NCBI GenBank assembly: GCA_003567685.1
Contig: PWYW01000099.1
Coordinates: forward strand, 43,306-107,305
Direction of reading: 5' to 3'
Source: Gammaproteobacteria bacterium
GTDB lineage: Bacteria > Pseudomonadota > Gammaproteobacteria > Xanthomonadales > Wenzhouxiangellaceae
Length of the DNA stretch: 64,000 nucleotides
Part shown: positions 53,386 through 64,000 of the stretch, in pieces
Layout: each line of letters begins with the position of its first letter
Position numbering within the stretch: position 1 is the stretch's first letter
The notes under the pieces: model-generated
Database searches by the model: none
Seen by the model: only the letters and a program-made list of their open reading frames with translations
Told to the model about the DNA's origin: nothing
Position numbers and translations under genes: made by a program

Positions 53386-54816
53386 ATGATGCAGAAACGC
53401 TATCCCTATTACCTGGCCAACCGTCCGGTGCATGCCAACGAGGACCTGGCCGTGCTCGACAAGCACAGCGGCCAAGTAGCCTGCCACGTGGCCCAGGCCA
53501 GTGACGAACAAGTCGACCAGGCCATTGCCGCTGCCGTGGATGCGGCCGAGGCCATGGCCGCCATGCCCGCCTGGCAGCGACGCGACGTGCTCAAGCATTG
53601 CGTCAAGCGTTTCAAAGAGCGTGAGGACGAACTGGTCGAAGTGCTCGTCGTCGAGGGCGGCAAGGTCATCAAGGACGCCCGTGGCGAAGTCGCCCGGCTG
53701 ATTGAAACCTTCGAGATTGCCGCCGAGGAAGCCACCCGCATTGGCGGCGAGGTGATCCCGATGGATATCGCCGAGCGGACTTCGGCTTTCTGGGGCCAGT
53801 GGAAGCGCGTGCCGATTGGGCCGGTGTCGTTCATCACGCCGTTCAATTTCCCCTACAACCTGGTCGCCCACAAGGTGGCCCCGGCGCTGGCCGCCGGCTG
53901 CCCGTTCATCCTGAAGCCGGCGGAAAAAACCCCTGTCGGCGCGCTGCTGATCGGCGAAATCCTGGCCGAATGCGATCTGCCGGAAGGCGCGTTTTCCATC
54001 CTGCCGGTGCACCGCGACGAGGCGGCCCGCTTCACCGAGGACGACCGACTCAAGCTGCTCAGCTTTACCGGGTCGGACAAGGTGGGCTGGATGCTCAAGA
54101 GCAAGGCCGGCAAAAAGCCGGTGGTGATGGAACTGGGTGGCAACGCCGCCTGCCTCGTCGATGCCGATGCCGATATCGATGAAGCCGTCGACCGACTGGT
54201 GTTCGGGGCCTTTTACCAGGCCGGCCAGAGCTGCATCTCGGTCCAGCGCGTCCAGGTACACGAGTCGATCTACGACCAGCTCAAGGCTCGGCTGATCGAC
54301 AAGGTCAGTGCGCTCAAGAGCGGCGATCCGCGTGACCCGGACACCTTCATCGGGCCGCTGATCTCCGAGGACGACGCCCAGCGCGTGGTCGAATGGATCG
54401 CCGAGGCGGTCGACAAGGGCGCCAAATGCCTGGTCGGCGGCAAGCGCGACGGCGCGGTGGTGAGCCCGGCGGTGCTCGAAGGCGTCCAGCGCGACTGCCG
54501 GGTCTACGACGAGGAAGTATTCGGGCCGGTGCTGGTGCTCGAGCCGTTCAGCGACTTCGATGAAGCACTGGATCTGATCAATGCCTCACGCTACGGCCTG
54601 CAGGCCGGGTTGTTCCTGCGGGACATCGGCAAGATCCACAAGGCCTGGAACCGGCTGGACGTGGGCGGGGGGATCATCAACGACGTGCCGTCCTTCCGGG
54701 TCGACCACATGCCCTACGGTGGGGTCAAGGATTCCGGCCTGGGTCGCGAGGGCATTCGCTTCGCCATCGAAGACCTGACCGAAATCCGCCTGTTGGCGAT
54801 CAAGAACGTCGACTAG
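53386..54816 (+). CDS. NAD(P)-dependent aldehyde dehydrogenase
   Basis: ALDH superfamily enzyme (476 aa) oxidising an aldehyde to the acid. The catalytic cysteine is Cys283 in GQSCISVQRV and the general base Glu249 in MELGGNAA. The cofactor motif reads FTGSDKVGW and the C-terminal EVFGPVLVLEPF is intact. GAGGAG lies 7 nt before the ATG at 53386. It is close in style to succinate-semialdehyde/glyceraldehyde-3-phosphate non-phosphorylating branches, but the substrate is uncertain. It is probably co-transcribed with the ThDP enzyme. Confidence 0.9.
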   Translation: MMQKRYPYYLANRPVHANEDLAVLDKHSGQVACHVAQASDEQVDQAIAAAVDAAEAMAAMPAWQRRDVLKHCVKRFKEREDELVEVLVVEGGKVIKDARGEVARLIETFEIAAEEATRIGGEVIPMDIAERTSAFWGQWKRVPIGPVSFITPFNFPYNLVAHKVAPALAAGCPFILKPAEKTPVGALLIGEILAECDLPEGAFSILPVHRDEAARFTEDDRLKLLSFTGSDKVGWMLKSKAGKKPVVMELGGNAACLVDADADIDEAVDRLVFGAFYQAGQSCISVQRVQVHESIYDQLKARLIDKVSALKSGDPRDPDTFIGPLISEDDAQRVVEWIAEAVDKGAKCLVGGKRDGAVVSPAVLEGVQRDCRVYDEEVFGPVLVLEPFSDFDEALDLINASRYGLQAGLFLRDIGKIHKAWNRLDVGGGIINDVPSFRVDHMPYGGVKDSGLGREGIRFAIEDLTEIRLLAIKNVD

Positions 54817-54823
54817 TGGCTGA

Positions 54824-56308
54824 CTAGACGCCGAACACCCAGCCCATCAGGGTGTAGGCCACGATCACGATCAACACGGCAAACAGCAGGTTCAGCCAGA
54901 TGCCGGCGCGCACCATCATCGGCACCGTGAGCAGGCCCGAGCCGTAGACCACGGCATTGGGCGGCGTGGCCACCGGCAGCATGAAGGCGCACGAGGCGGC
55001 AATCGCGGCTGGCGCGGCAAACAGCAGCGGGTCATAGCCCAGTCCGATAGCCGCAGCCCCGAGTACTGGCAGGAAAGCTGCCGTGGTGGCGGTATTACTG
55101 GTGACCTCGGTGAGCAGTATCACGAGCACCACGGCCAGGCCAACCAGCAGAACGGTTGGCCAGCCGCCCAGAATCACCACCAGCTGGCCAATGGCCTCGT
55201 CCAGTCCGGTCTGGCCAATGGCGGCAGCCAGACTCAGGCCGCCGCCGAACAGTATCAGGATTCCCCAAGGCAAGTCCCGAATGGTTTCCCAATCGAGCAG
55301 GCCCCCTCGATGGCCGGGTCCGGCCGGGATCAGGAACAGGGTCACGGCAGCACCGATGGCAATGCCTGCATCGCTGAGTCCGGGCACCCAGTTCTCGAGC
55401 CACGGCCGGCTTATCCACAACCCGGCAGTCATCACGAATACCAACGCGACGCCGCTTTCCTGGCGGCTGATTGGCCCGAGAGCAAGTCGCTGTTCGGCAA
55501 TCAGATCGTCTCCGCCGGGCAGGCTGGTCAGTGAAATCGGGAAAAGTACCTTGATCAACAACAAGAAGATCAAAGGCACCCCAACAACCACCAGCGGCAA
55601 TCCAACTGTCATCCATTCGGCAAAGCCAATCGTGACCTGGTGACTTTCCAGCATGTAGGCGGCCAATAACGCATTCGGCGGCGTTCCGATCAGGGTGCCC
55701 ACGCCGCCGATGTTGCAGGCATAGGCAATGCCCAGTACCAGGGTAATGCCGAAGGCCTTGATCGATTGCGCCTGCTCGACAGTCGCATCGGCAGGCACGG
55801 GGGCCAGCTTGACCACCGACAAAGCAATCGGCAGCATCATCAGCGCCGTCGCGGTGTTACTGACCCAAAGGCTCAGAAAGGCGGCGGCGATCATGAAGCC
55901 CAGCACAATGGCCTGGGGCGAGGTGCCGATGGCGCTGACGATGGTCAAGGCAATGCGTTTGTGCAAGCCCCAGCGCTGCATGGCCAGGGCGATCATGAAG
56001 CCGCCCATGAACAGAAAGATCAGCGGGTTGGCATAAGGGGCTGTGGCCTGACCAATGGAGCCAACGCCGAGCAAGGGCAGGGCGACAATCGGCAGCAGCG
56101 CCGTGGCCGGAATCGGGATCGCTTCGCTGATCCACCAGATGGCCATCAGCGCACCCAGGGCTGCGACCGACCAGGCGGCCGGGGACAGATCCCCCGGCGC
56201 TGGTAGCAGCAGCATGGCCACGAATATCCCCATCCCCAGCCATAGTCCGATTTGCTGGCGTGTTCCCCGTGAAGGGCGTTCGCGGCCCTGATCGCTTGAC
56301 GATTTCAT
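54824..56308 (-). CDS. DASS/SLC13 family sodium:anion symporter
   Basis: Inner-membrane transporter of 494 residues with about eleven to twelve helices. Two SNT motifs that bind Na+ and dicarboxylate are present as WVSNTATALMMLP and VTSNTATTAAFLP, each with its partner hairpin (IGGVGTLIGTPPNALL and LPVATPPNAVVYGSG). The family carries succinate, citrate or sulfate; the NT-x-P pattern favours di- or tricarboxylates. It converges with the aldehyde dehydrogenase gene with 7 nt between them. Confidence 0.92.
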   Translation of the reverse strand: MKSSSDQGRERPSRGTRQQIGLWLGMGIFVAMLLLPAPGDLSPAAWSVAALGALMAIWWISEAIPIPATALLPIVALPLLGVGSIGQATAPYANPLIFLFMGGFMIALAMQRWGLHKRIALTIVSAIGTSPQAIVLGFMIAAAFLSLWVSNTATALMMLPIALSVVKLAPVPADATVEQAQSIKAFGITLVLGIAYACNIGGVGTLIGTPPNALLAAYMLESHQVTIGFAEWMTVGLPLVVVGVPLIFLLLIKVLFPISLTSLPGGDDLIAEQRLALGPISRQESGVALVFVMTAGLWISRPWLENWVPGLSDAGIAIGAAVTLFLIPAGPGHRGGLLDWETIRDLPWGILILFGGGLSLAAAIGQTGLDEAIGQLVVILGGWPTVLLVGLAVVLVILLTEVTSNTATTAAFLPVLGAAAIGLGYDPLLFAAPAAIAASCAFMLPVATPPNAVVYGSGLLTVPMMVRAGIWLNLLFAVLIVIVAYTLMGWVFGV

Positions 56309-56665
56309 GGGTAGTCAGGATACCTGTGGGCTGCACAATGTGCCAATGGCTTACCGACTTGGTCCATGCCGTTCCTTTACTGACTCACCAACTCAGTTGC
56401 GTACAGAGTTCGTTGCCCGAAGCAGGCGGCGCATGTCGTAAACGCTTTTGCCCTGACTAGCGGATCCGTTGAGCGCAGTCCGGACAGGTCAGAGGTTGTC
56501 ATCAAACTTGTTCAGGGCTTCGGCATGCGTACGCCCTTGAAGGGTTGAGGCTGGGTTGATGGCGCTTCGTCCCGCAAAGTCGCAACGGGTTATTCATCAA
56601 TGTATCTGGTCCCGGGGCATTGGTAGCCCCGGGACATAAGCCGAATTTGAAAGTGGGCTATCCCA
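56309..56665. other. Intergenic stretch between the DASS gene and the DUF11 gene
   Basis: About 350 nt without a supported gene or RNA on either strand. It holds the stem-loop at 56609-56635 and the putative promoter region for the DASS gene, in which I see no convincing boxes. Confidence 0.6.
56609..56635 (-). terminator. 10-bp hairpin downstream of the DUF11 gene
   Basis: GTCCCGGGGC (56609-56618) pairs perfectly with GCCCCGGGAC (56626-56635) around a 7-nt loop, 30 nt beyond the minus-strand stop. There is no strong T-run, but position and stability suggest the transcript end. Confidence 0.6.
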
Positions 56666-59600
56666 TCAAGCGGGCCGCAGTCGCGCCTGCCTGATTCCGA
56701 ACGCCAGCAGCAGCAACATCAGAGCCATCAGAGCCTGCCAGGTGAAAACAGGTACCCCGATGGCTTCTCCAAGCGGTGGTTCCTCGGTTGAGCCGAGGAC
56801 TTGAACGTTCTGTTGCGACTGAGCCGTGCCGGATCCGAAGCTCAATCCGGTAGCCGAGGGAGCTGCCACAGTGGCCAGGTTATCGGCCGAGACTGTTGCT
56901 TCCGGCATGACCGCTTGGTAGCTGAATTGCAGTGAGGTATTCGGCCCCATTGTCGCAATCGTGGCGGAAAGGCCGGCGGCATTGTTGCTGATCGGCGGGC
57001 AGACAGCCACGCCCTGCGGGTTTGGGATATACGGTGCGTTCGACAGGTCTGTGCAGGTGACATTGCTGAACCCATTGGGGTTGGCCGCTGCGAGTGCGGC
57101 CGGCATCGGGTCGGTGAGGGCCGCGCCGTCCGCAGAAGCTAAGCCAATGTTCGTCACCGTGAGGGTATAGGTCACCGTCTGGCCGGCCTGGGCGATCTGC
57201 GGGCTCACCTGTTTTTGCAGGCTGAGTTCCGGCCCGGGCGGTGGACAGCTGAAGGCCGAATCCTGTGCCGGCACCCAGCCGTTGGGGTCATTGATCGCGC
57301 TGAACGTCGCAAAATTGGATATGCAGCTGAACTGCCGCCCCGGATTCGCCAGCTGCACAGTGACAATGAACTCCACCGAGCTTTGCGGGGGGAAAGTGTT
57401 GTTACCTGCGCTGCCCCACTCATGGTCGATCAACAGGTCATTCGACAACGGTGTCGTTGAGCCGGATGCGCTGGTCTGGACGCCTGGAATGACCGGCGTC
57501 GTTGGACACTGCGCGCCGCCAGAAAGCGGCGTGCAGTCCACGTTGATAATCTCCGCATCGACACTGAAAGCAAAGGTCTGATCGACCAGGCGTGGAATAT
57601 CCAGCGTTTCCGTATTCGATTCATTGCTCAGGATGAGTGACCAGCTGATCTGGCCGTTCAGCGGAATGCTTTCTGGCGTCGCCGGCAGTACCAGTTGTTT
57701 GTCAAGGCTCAGTGTGCCCGGTGTGCACGCTGGCATGCCGATGTACTGGTCGACGATGCTTTGTGGCGTGGTGATGACGTTACCGAGCGGGTTGACGAAG
57801 CGACCCAACGCTTGGTTGGTGGTCAGGGAAGGTCCATGGCACTGGTCGAAATGCGTGGGCATGGTGAATGGCACGATATAGGTCAACGAACCACCCGGCG
57901 CCAGCTCAACCTCGCTCTGGCCAGCATGCAATGCCGGGTCATAGCTCAGGTTCAGCAACCATTTGTAGCCACTGGTGTTCAGGGAACTGACTAGATCATG
58001 GCAGTTTTCAGTGGCCGGGCTGGGAATGCACGTGATTCCCCAGTCGGCCAGGCTGGTGCCGTTGCCGACAAAGCCGCTGAGCACAGACAGGTCCACCCCC
58101 GCTACGCTAAAGTTGATATCGTCCACATCCCCAAGCAACACCGGGATCTGACTGTCGGGATTGCGTACCTCGATCCGATAGAACACTTCGGTGCCATCGG
58201 TAATGAAGTCCCCCGAGGTCTGGCCGATCAGGCCGGTATCGGCCTGGGCGTCGGCAGCGCTGCCGAAAGGTCCGAATTTTTCAACCTCAAGTCGGGTGGT
58301 CGGCCCGCCACCACCCGGACAGGTGGGCAAGTTGCTGACACTGGCCACCGTCTGCATGCCGTTGTTGCCAAAAAAGCTGTTGACGCCGGGGGTGAAGGGC
58401 GGTGGCATGGACGGGGTCGTCGCGCTATAAACCGGGTCAAACAGCGCCGGCGACGGCCCGGCCTGGCCGCTTAGGTTGATCAGCGCGTTGATGCTGCCCC
58501 AGCAGGCAGTGCGTGAAATGGTCACCGGCACTGACAGGGTGACGGATTCTCCCGGTGGCAGGGAGGCGACTTCGCCGGCGAACTGGAAACTGGAGCTGGT
58601 ATTGGCGACGATCCCGTTTGCTAGTTCTGCTGGCGTTGGACACAGGCCAGCCGCTGATCCGCTGCAGGTCAATGTCCCGTGCGTTTTCGAAAAGGCGAAG
58701 CTGTGGTGCTCGAACGATACCGGCACATTGGTGGCCGTTCCGGCACCCGGACCGACGCTCAGATTGCTGACCGTCACCTCGTGAACCCAGCTCGCTTCGC
58801 CGTTGCCGTCCAGGCTCATGGTTGCAGGCACCGGCGTTGTTTCGAAGGCAATGTCGGCGGCTTCGCAGTTGCCCGGCACCTCGGTGATGACCGTGGCAAC
58901 GTTATCGGCCGGACCCGGCGGCACAAGGTCTGTGCCGATCAGGCCCTCAACGCTGAATTCGAACACCAGGTCACGCACGCCGACTTCCGGCTCGGTGACA
59001 CAGACTGGCTCGCCCACCTGAACCTGGGCGGTGAACCGCATGACACCGCCCGTCGGCGGTCCATCCAGCGTTCCCGGCAGGTTCTCAAGGAAAGGCACAG
59101 CCGGAAAGCCCGTCACGGGCTGTTCATTGTCCGCGCTGACGGGGGTCGGGATCGGGATCGCTGCACTGGACGGGCAGGTTTGCCAGGCGGCTGGGGGCGA
59201 GGGAAAAACCGACCCAGGTGGGTAAGCGCCCAGATCGACGGATACGCAGTCAATTGATAGCAACTCGGTCGCCGGCAAGGTGGAGCCCTCGGGACCGATC
59301 GGGTTGTTCACGAAGGTCAGCGGCGACATGTCTCCGGCTTCCCCTCGGATGTTGACGGCCAGCTCCAGCAGGTCAGACGGATGCAGGCCGAAGCTTTCCA
59401 CTTCGAACTCGTATTCGATGATGTCGCCGGGGTTTGCGGTTGCCGGAAAGTCGGTAATCGCTACTCGGTATTGCACATCCGGCGGGAAGAGGAAGACGTT
59501 GGTGACGCTGTTGCTGGTCTGGGGGTTGACGTCATTCTGATCAGCGCTGACAGTGGCTGAGATCGGGAAATTGCCGCTCGGCACGCCGCGACAGATTACT

Positions 59601-60052
59601 TCTTGCTCACCACCAGGATCCTCACCCACCGGGTCAGGACAGCGAACCTGAGTAGAGAACTGGATCACCGCCTCGCTTTGGCTGGGAATGGATGGCAGGG
59701 TGACACTGAAGGTCTGGCCGCTGCGCACGAAAGCCGCCGACGGCGCCGTTGCCGAGCCGGCGGGACAAACGGCCGGACCGTTGGGGTTCGGACCAGGGAT
59801 CGGCTGGCAGGTGGCTGTGTCTTCAAACGGATCATCGGCAATCGGGTGTTCGACGATCAGCAGCACATTAGTCGCGTTATTCGGACCATTGTTGGAAACC
59901 GTCACCGAGAAGGCTTGCATGTCCAGCGACATGTAAGCCGGTTGATCGCTGACGACATTGACAACCAAATCGATATCTTGAGCAGATGCTGTTCGAAACA
60001 GCATGGCCAAGAGCAGGGCCAGCATGGCTTGCTTCAGAACGACAGACTTCAT
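56666..60052 (-). CDS. Large surface protein with DUF11-type repeats and IPTL-like C-terminal tail
   Basis: An exported protein of 1,128 residues. The signal peptide ends near TASA-QD (about residue 24). The mature part is almost wholly beta-strand, with DUF11-like modules: one at the N-terminus (SVTVSNNGPNNATNVLL), a middle one (TVSNLSVGPGAGTATNVPV), and the clearest near the C-terminus (QAGQTVTYTLTVTNIGLAS). Many paired cysteines suggest disulfides. The end VPVFTWQALMALMLLLLAFG then RQARLRP (1100-1128) has motif, membrane helix and basic end like an IPTL-CTERM tail, but the PT is changed. The start at 60052 follows a GGAGGGAG ribosome site; the frame is open upstream. Confidence 0.78.
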   Translation of the reverse strand: MKSVVLKQAMLALLLAMLFRTASAQDIDLVVNVVSDQPAYMSLDMQAFSVTVSNNGPNNATNVLLIVEHPIADDPFEDTATCQPIPGPNPNGPAVCPAGSATAPSAAFVRSGQTFSVTLPSIPSQSEAVIQFSTQVRCPDPVGEDPGGEQEVICRGVPSGNFPISATVSADQNDVNPQTSNSVTNVFLFPPDVQYRVAITDFPATANPGDIIEYEFEVESFGLHPSDLLELAVNIRGEAGDMSPLTFVNNPIGPEGSTLPATELLSIDCVSVDLGAYPPGSVFPSPPAAWQTCPSSAAIPIPTPVSADNEQPVTGFPAVPFLENLPGTLDGPPTGGVMRFTAQVQVGEPVCVTEPEVGVRDLVFEFSVEGLIGTDLVPPGPADNVATVITEVPGNCEAADIAFETTPVPATMSLDGNGEASWVHEVTVSNLSVGPGAGTATNVPVSFEHHSFAFSKTHGTLTCSGSAAGLCPTPAELANGIVANTSSSFQFAGEVASLPPGESVTLSVPVTISRTACWGSINALINLSGQAGPSPALFDPVYSATTPSMPPPFTPGVNSFFGNNGMQTVASVSNLPTCPGGGGPTTRLEVEKFGPFGSAADAQADTGLIGQTSGDFITDGTEVFYRIEVRNPDSQIPVLLGDVDDINFSVAGVDLSVLSGFVGNGTSLADWGITCIPSPATENCHDLVSSLNTSGYKWLLNLSYDPALHAGQSEVELAPGGSLTYIVPFTMPTHFDQCHGPSLTTNQALGRFVNPLGNVITTPQSIVDQYIGMPACTPGTLSLDKQLVLPATPESIPLNGQISWSLILSNESNTETLDIPRLVDQTFAFSVDAEIINVDCTPLSGGAQCPTTPVIPGVQTSASGSTTPLSNDLLIDHEWGSAGNNTFPPQSSVEFIVTVQLANPGRQFSCISNFATFSAINDPNGWVPAQDSAFSCPPPGPELSLQKQVSPQIAQAGQTVTYTLTVTNIGLASADGAALTDPMPAALAAANPNGFSNVTCTDLSNAPYIPNPQGVAVCPPISNNAAGLSATIATMGPNTSLQFSYQAVMPEATVSADNLATVAAPSATGLSFGSGTAQSQQNVQVLGSTEEPPLGEAIGVPVFTWQALMALMLLLLAFGIRQARLRPA

Positions 60053-60381
60053 TTTTATGACTCCCTCCAGGCGGGTAACCTGACAATCCATCCTCCCGTT
60101 GCGTTGATAGAGATTTTTTACGGAGAGAGATAGCAGGTCTTCTTCAAGGCCAATCAACATTACTCGCTTGGTTAATCCGGCACAAGTCGCCGCAGCCCCT
60201 CGTTTCGGGGCTGAATGAAGATGGGAGTCGGGAGCCCATCCACTGCGCTTCTTCATGAGGGGAGCCAGAATGGCCATGATGCAGCTGCTGAAAGCGGTCT
60301 TTTTGCAAGTGCTCTTGATTCGAATCTGCCCGATCCCCATCCTGTGGATAAGTCAAACAAAGTCATGGGAGTCAGCCCCTT
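60053..60381. other. Divergent regulatory region between the DUF11 gene and clpB
   Basis: About 330 nt serving both genes. It contains the heat-shock-like promoter of clpB and, in the leader of the DUF11 gene, a 7-bp hairpin (CAGCCCC 60193-60199 with GGGGCTG 60207-60213). No further gene is supported. Confidence 0.6.
60314..60342 (+). promoter_or_regulatory. Sigma-32 (heat-shock) promoter of clpB
   Basis: CTTGAT (60314-60319), 15 nt, then CCCCATCC (60335-60342). This matches the RpoH consensus CTTGAA...CCCCATNT with normal spacing (13-15 nt). It would start transcription near 60349, about 33 nt before clpB. Confidence 0.75.
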
Positions 60382-62955
<2,574 letters not shown>

Positions 62956-63024
62956 GCGACACAAGACCATCGGCTTCTGCGGCGAGTTTTTCTTTCACCA
63001 AGGCATCGCTGCACTGCGCAGAGA

Positions 63025-63047
63025 CATCGGGCGAGTCTCGCCCGATG
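63025..63047 (+). terminator. 10-bp hairpin downstream of clpB
   Basis: CATCGGGCGA (63025-63034) pairs perfectly with TCGCCCGATG (63038-63047) around GTC, 70 nt after the clpB stop. No T-run follows, so efficiency is uncertain. Confidence 0.55.
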
Positions 63048-63051
63048 AAGG

Positions 63052-63079
63052 TCTTGCCGGCTGGCGGGGTGCGTATACT
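63052..63079 (+). promoter_or_regulatory. Possible sigma-70 promoter for the small lipoprotein gene
   Basis: TCTTGC (63052-63057), 16 nt, TATACT (63074-63079). The -10 is good and the -35 weak; the start would be about 32 nt before the ATG. Confidence 0.4.
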
Positions 63080-63117
63080 GATTCGCGTATCTTGAAATTC
63101 AGCTGGAGAACATTGTC

Positions 63118-63699
63118 ATGATCCGTGCATTCTGGGTTGCGGCCCTTGCTTTGATGCTTGTCGGTTGTTCACCGTCCGATGAACAAACGTCTGTCGAAGA
63201 CGGGGATGCGTTGCTCACTGAGACTGACCGCCCCGCACCCGCCGAGCAGCGTCAGGTTGTTGGCGGCAGCTCCCCCGAAGCCGTGGAAGCCGCGATCGCC
63301 CGGCGCGATCGCCTGCGCGAGCAGATGCAAGCGGCCGAACTGGATGCGCAGCGGGACCGCAGCTTGCCGTGGTGGCGTGACCCGGCCATTCAGGAAACGC
63401 TTGCGCTGTCGGAAAACCAGCAGATTGAACTCGAAGAGCGGGCTGCTTCGGTAAACCAGGCTCGGGAGCGACTCAATCGAGATGTTCAGGCGACTCAGCG
63501 CGAACTGGCCGAAGCCATGTCGCAAGATGACCAGGAGCTGGCCGATCAAGCCAGACATGCCCGGGCCAATTTGCAACAACAGCTCGACCAGCTTGACCAG
63601 GACTGGCGGCAACACGTCCGCTCGCTACTGGACGATGATCAACTGCAATTGCTCGAGGAAAACGAGTCTCGATGGGGACGGGTCGCGGGAGGTAGATAG
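63118..63699 (+). CDS. Hypothetical helical lipoprotein
   Basis: A 193-residue protein with lipobox LVGC (Cys17), so membrane-anchored in the periplasm. The mature protein is Glu/Gln/Arg-rich and helical from about residue 55. It has a WWRDPAIQETLALSENQQIELE segment (split here at ALSENQQ) followed by a long coiled coil to about 170. The DPxIxxxLxLSxxQ pattern recalls Spy/CpxP-type LTxxQ chaperones, suggesting envelope-stress or periplasmic chaperone work; the match is weak. Confidence 0.65.
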   Translation: MIRAFWVAALALMLVGCSPSDEQTSVEDGDALLTETDRPAPAEQRQVVGGSSPEAVEAAIARRDRLREQMQAAELDAQRDRSLPWWRDPAIQETLALSENQQIELEERAASVNQARERLNRDVQATQRELAEAMSQDDQELADQARHARANLQQQLDQLDQDWRQHVRSLLDDDQLQLLEENESRWGRVAGGR

Positions 63700-63792
63700 G
63701 GATTCGGCCGACCAGATTGCCCCGGCACGATGCTCACCCGTATCACTTAGGCTCGTGTCTGGTTATTGATACGATTTGCAAGGAGCAGGCAA

Positions 63793-64000
63793 GTGGCCGA
63801 TAAACCCATCGTGGCAAAACTCTCTCCCGTCGGAGTCACTGTCGAAGAAGGTAAAACCTACTACTGGTGCCGCTGCGGCCGGTCCAAGGACCAGCCGTTT
63901 TGCGATGGATCTCACCAGGGAACCGGCATCGAGCCCCTCGAATGGACCGCCGAAAAGGACGAAAAAGTCTTCTTTTGCCGCTGCAAGGCCACCGGCGACG
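63793..64000 (+). CDS. CDGSH iron-sulfur domain protein (partial, cut by window end)
   Basis: The first 69 residues are visible, starting with GTG at 63793 behind an AAGGAGCAGG site. A complete CDGSH 2Fe-2S motif is present: Cys26 and Cys28 in WCRCGRS, Cys37 and His41 in PFCDGSH. A second CxC begins at Cys62/Cys64 (FFCRCKATGD), so the protein likely carries two clusters, as in bacterial mitoNEET-like tandem members. The C-terminus lies outside the window. The function in bacteria is poorly known; redox or cluster transfer is assumed. Confidence 0.9.
   Translation, partial: MADKPIVAKLSPVGVTVEEGKTYYWCRCGRSKDQPFCDGSHQGTGIEPLEWTAEKDEKVFFCRCKATGD

Noticed and set aside
56309..56665. Transposase remnant in the gene-free stretch
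   Set aside because: No frame on either strand resembles a transposase and no terminal inverted repeats were seen.

Overview
This 64 kb window looks like ordinary chromosome from a GC-rich, Gram-negative gammaproteobacterium. It carries Kdo transferase, a lipid A-type acyltransferase, an O-antigen ligase-like protein, TolC, an RND pump, Coq7 and a type I rplM-rpsI pair. The gene order rpe / trpE-trpG-trpD-trpC and map-glnD-dapD-ArsC-like resembles the Xanthomonadales (Lysobacterales) and their relatives. Secreted proteins with IPTL-like C-terminal tails suggest a lineage such as Wenzhouxiangella. The lineage is an inference from gene order and protein style; no 16S is present. No insertion sequence, phage, CRISPR array or rRNA was seen. 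The only tRNA found is tRNA-Gln(CUG).

Layout. 1-9.2 kb is the envelope region: a divergent Ca/Na antiporter, ibaG-murA, a PIMT-like methyltransferase, tolC, waaA divergent from an LpxL-type acyltransferase coupled to a PseG/MurG-like protein, an O-antigen ligase-like protein and a CHCC zinc-finger protein. 9.2-16.4 kb holds purC and rpe (divergent), a 700-nt structured non-coding stretch with a 39-nt inverted repeat, trpEGDC with 4-nt start/stop overlaps, and a convergent ferredoxin-reductase fusion. 16.5-20.5 kb is a chain of overlapping genes: DUF2007, PlsC, a YheT hydrolase, and a TPR protein with a degenerate sulfotransferase-like domain. 20.6-24.0 kb is a phnDCEE-type ABC importer without C-P lyase. 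24.0-26.9 kb holds coq7, DUF481, a thioredoxin-like ferredoxin, rplM-rpsI and tRNA-Gln.

27.3-29.7 kb is the most unusual part. Two adjacent genes with structured upstream DNA encode a secreted protein ending in a duplicated dockerin-like calcium-loop segment, and a protein with a cohesin-like N-terminal domain, two Ig/ASH-like domains and an IPTL-type sorting tail. I infer a two-gene surface adhesion or display system. A second IPTL-like protein, a 1,128-residue DUF11-type protein, lies at 56.7-60.1 kb. No exosortase is in the window.

29.7-40.4 kb holds a zincin-like hypothetical, a NarL-type two-component pair, an M28 lipoprotein peptidase, a small acidic hypothetical, a patatin, a sterol-desaturase-type enzyme and an RND pump with its adaptor. 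40.6-46.3 kb is map-glnD-dapD-ArsC/Spx-like-dgt. 46.4-49.5 kb is a porin followed by a BCCT osmolyte transporter. 49.5-51.6 kb (minus) is an HDAC-like deacetylase coupled to a PduO-type adenosyltransferase, then a LEA-type lipoprotein. 51.7-56.3 kb is a ThDP enzyme, an aldehyde dehydrogenase and a convergent DASS transporter. 60.4-64.0 kb is clpB behind a sigma-32-like promoter, a small lipoprotein, and a CDGSH protein cut by the window end.
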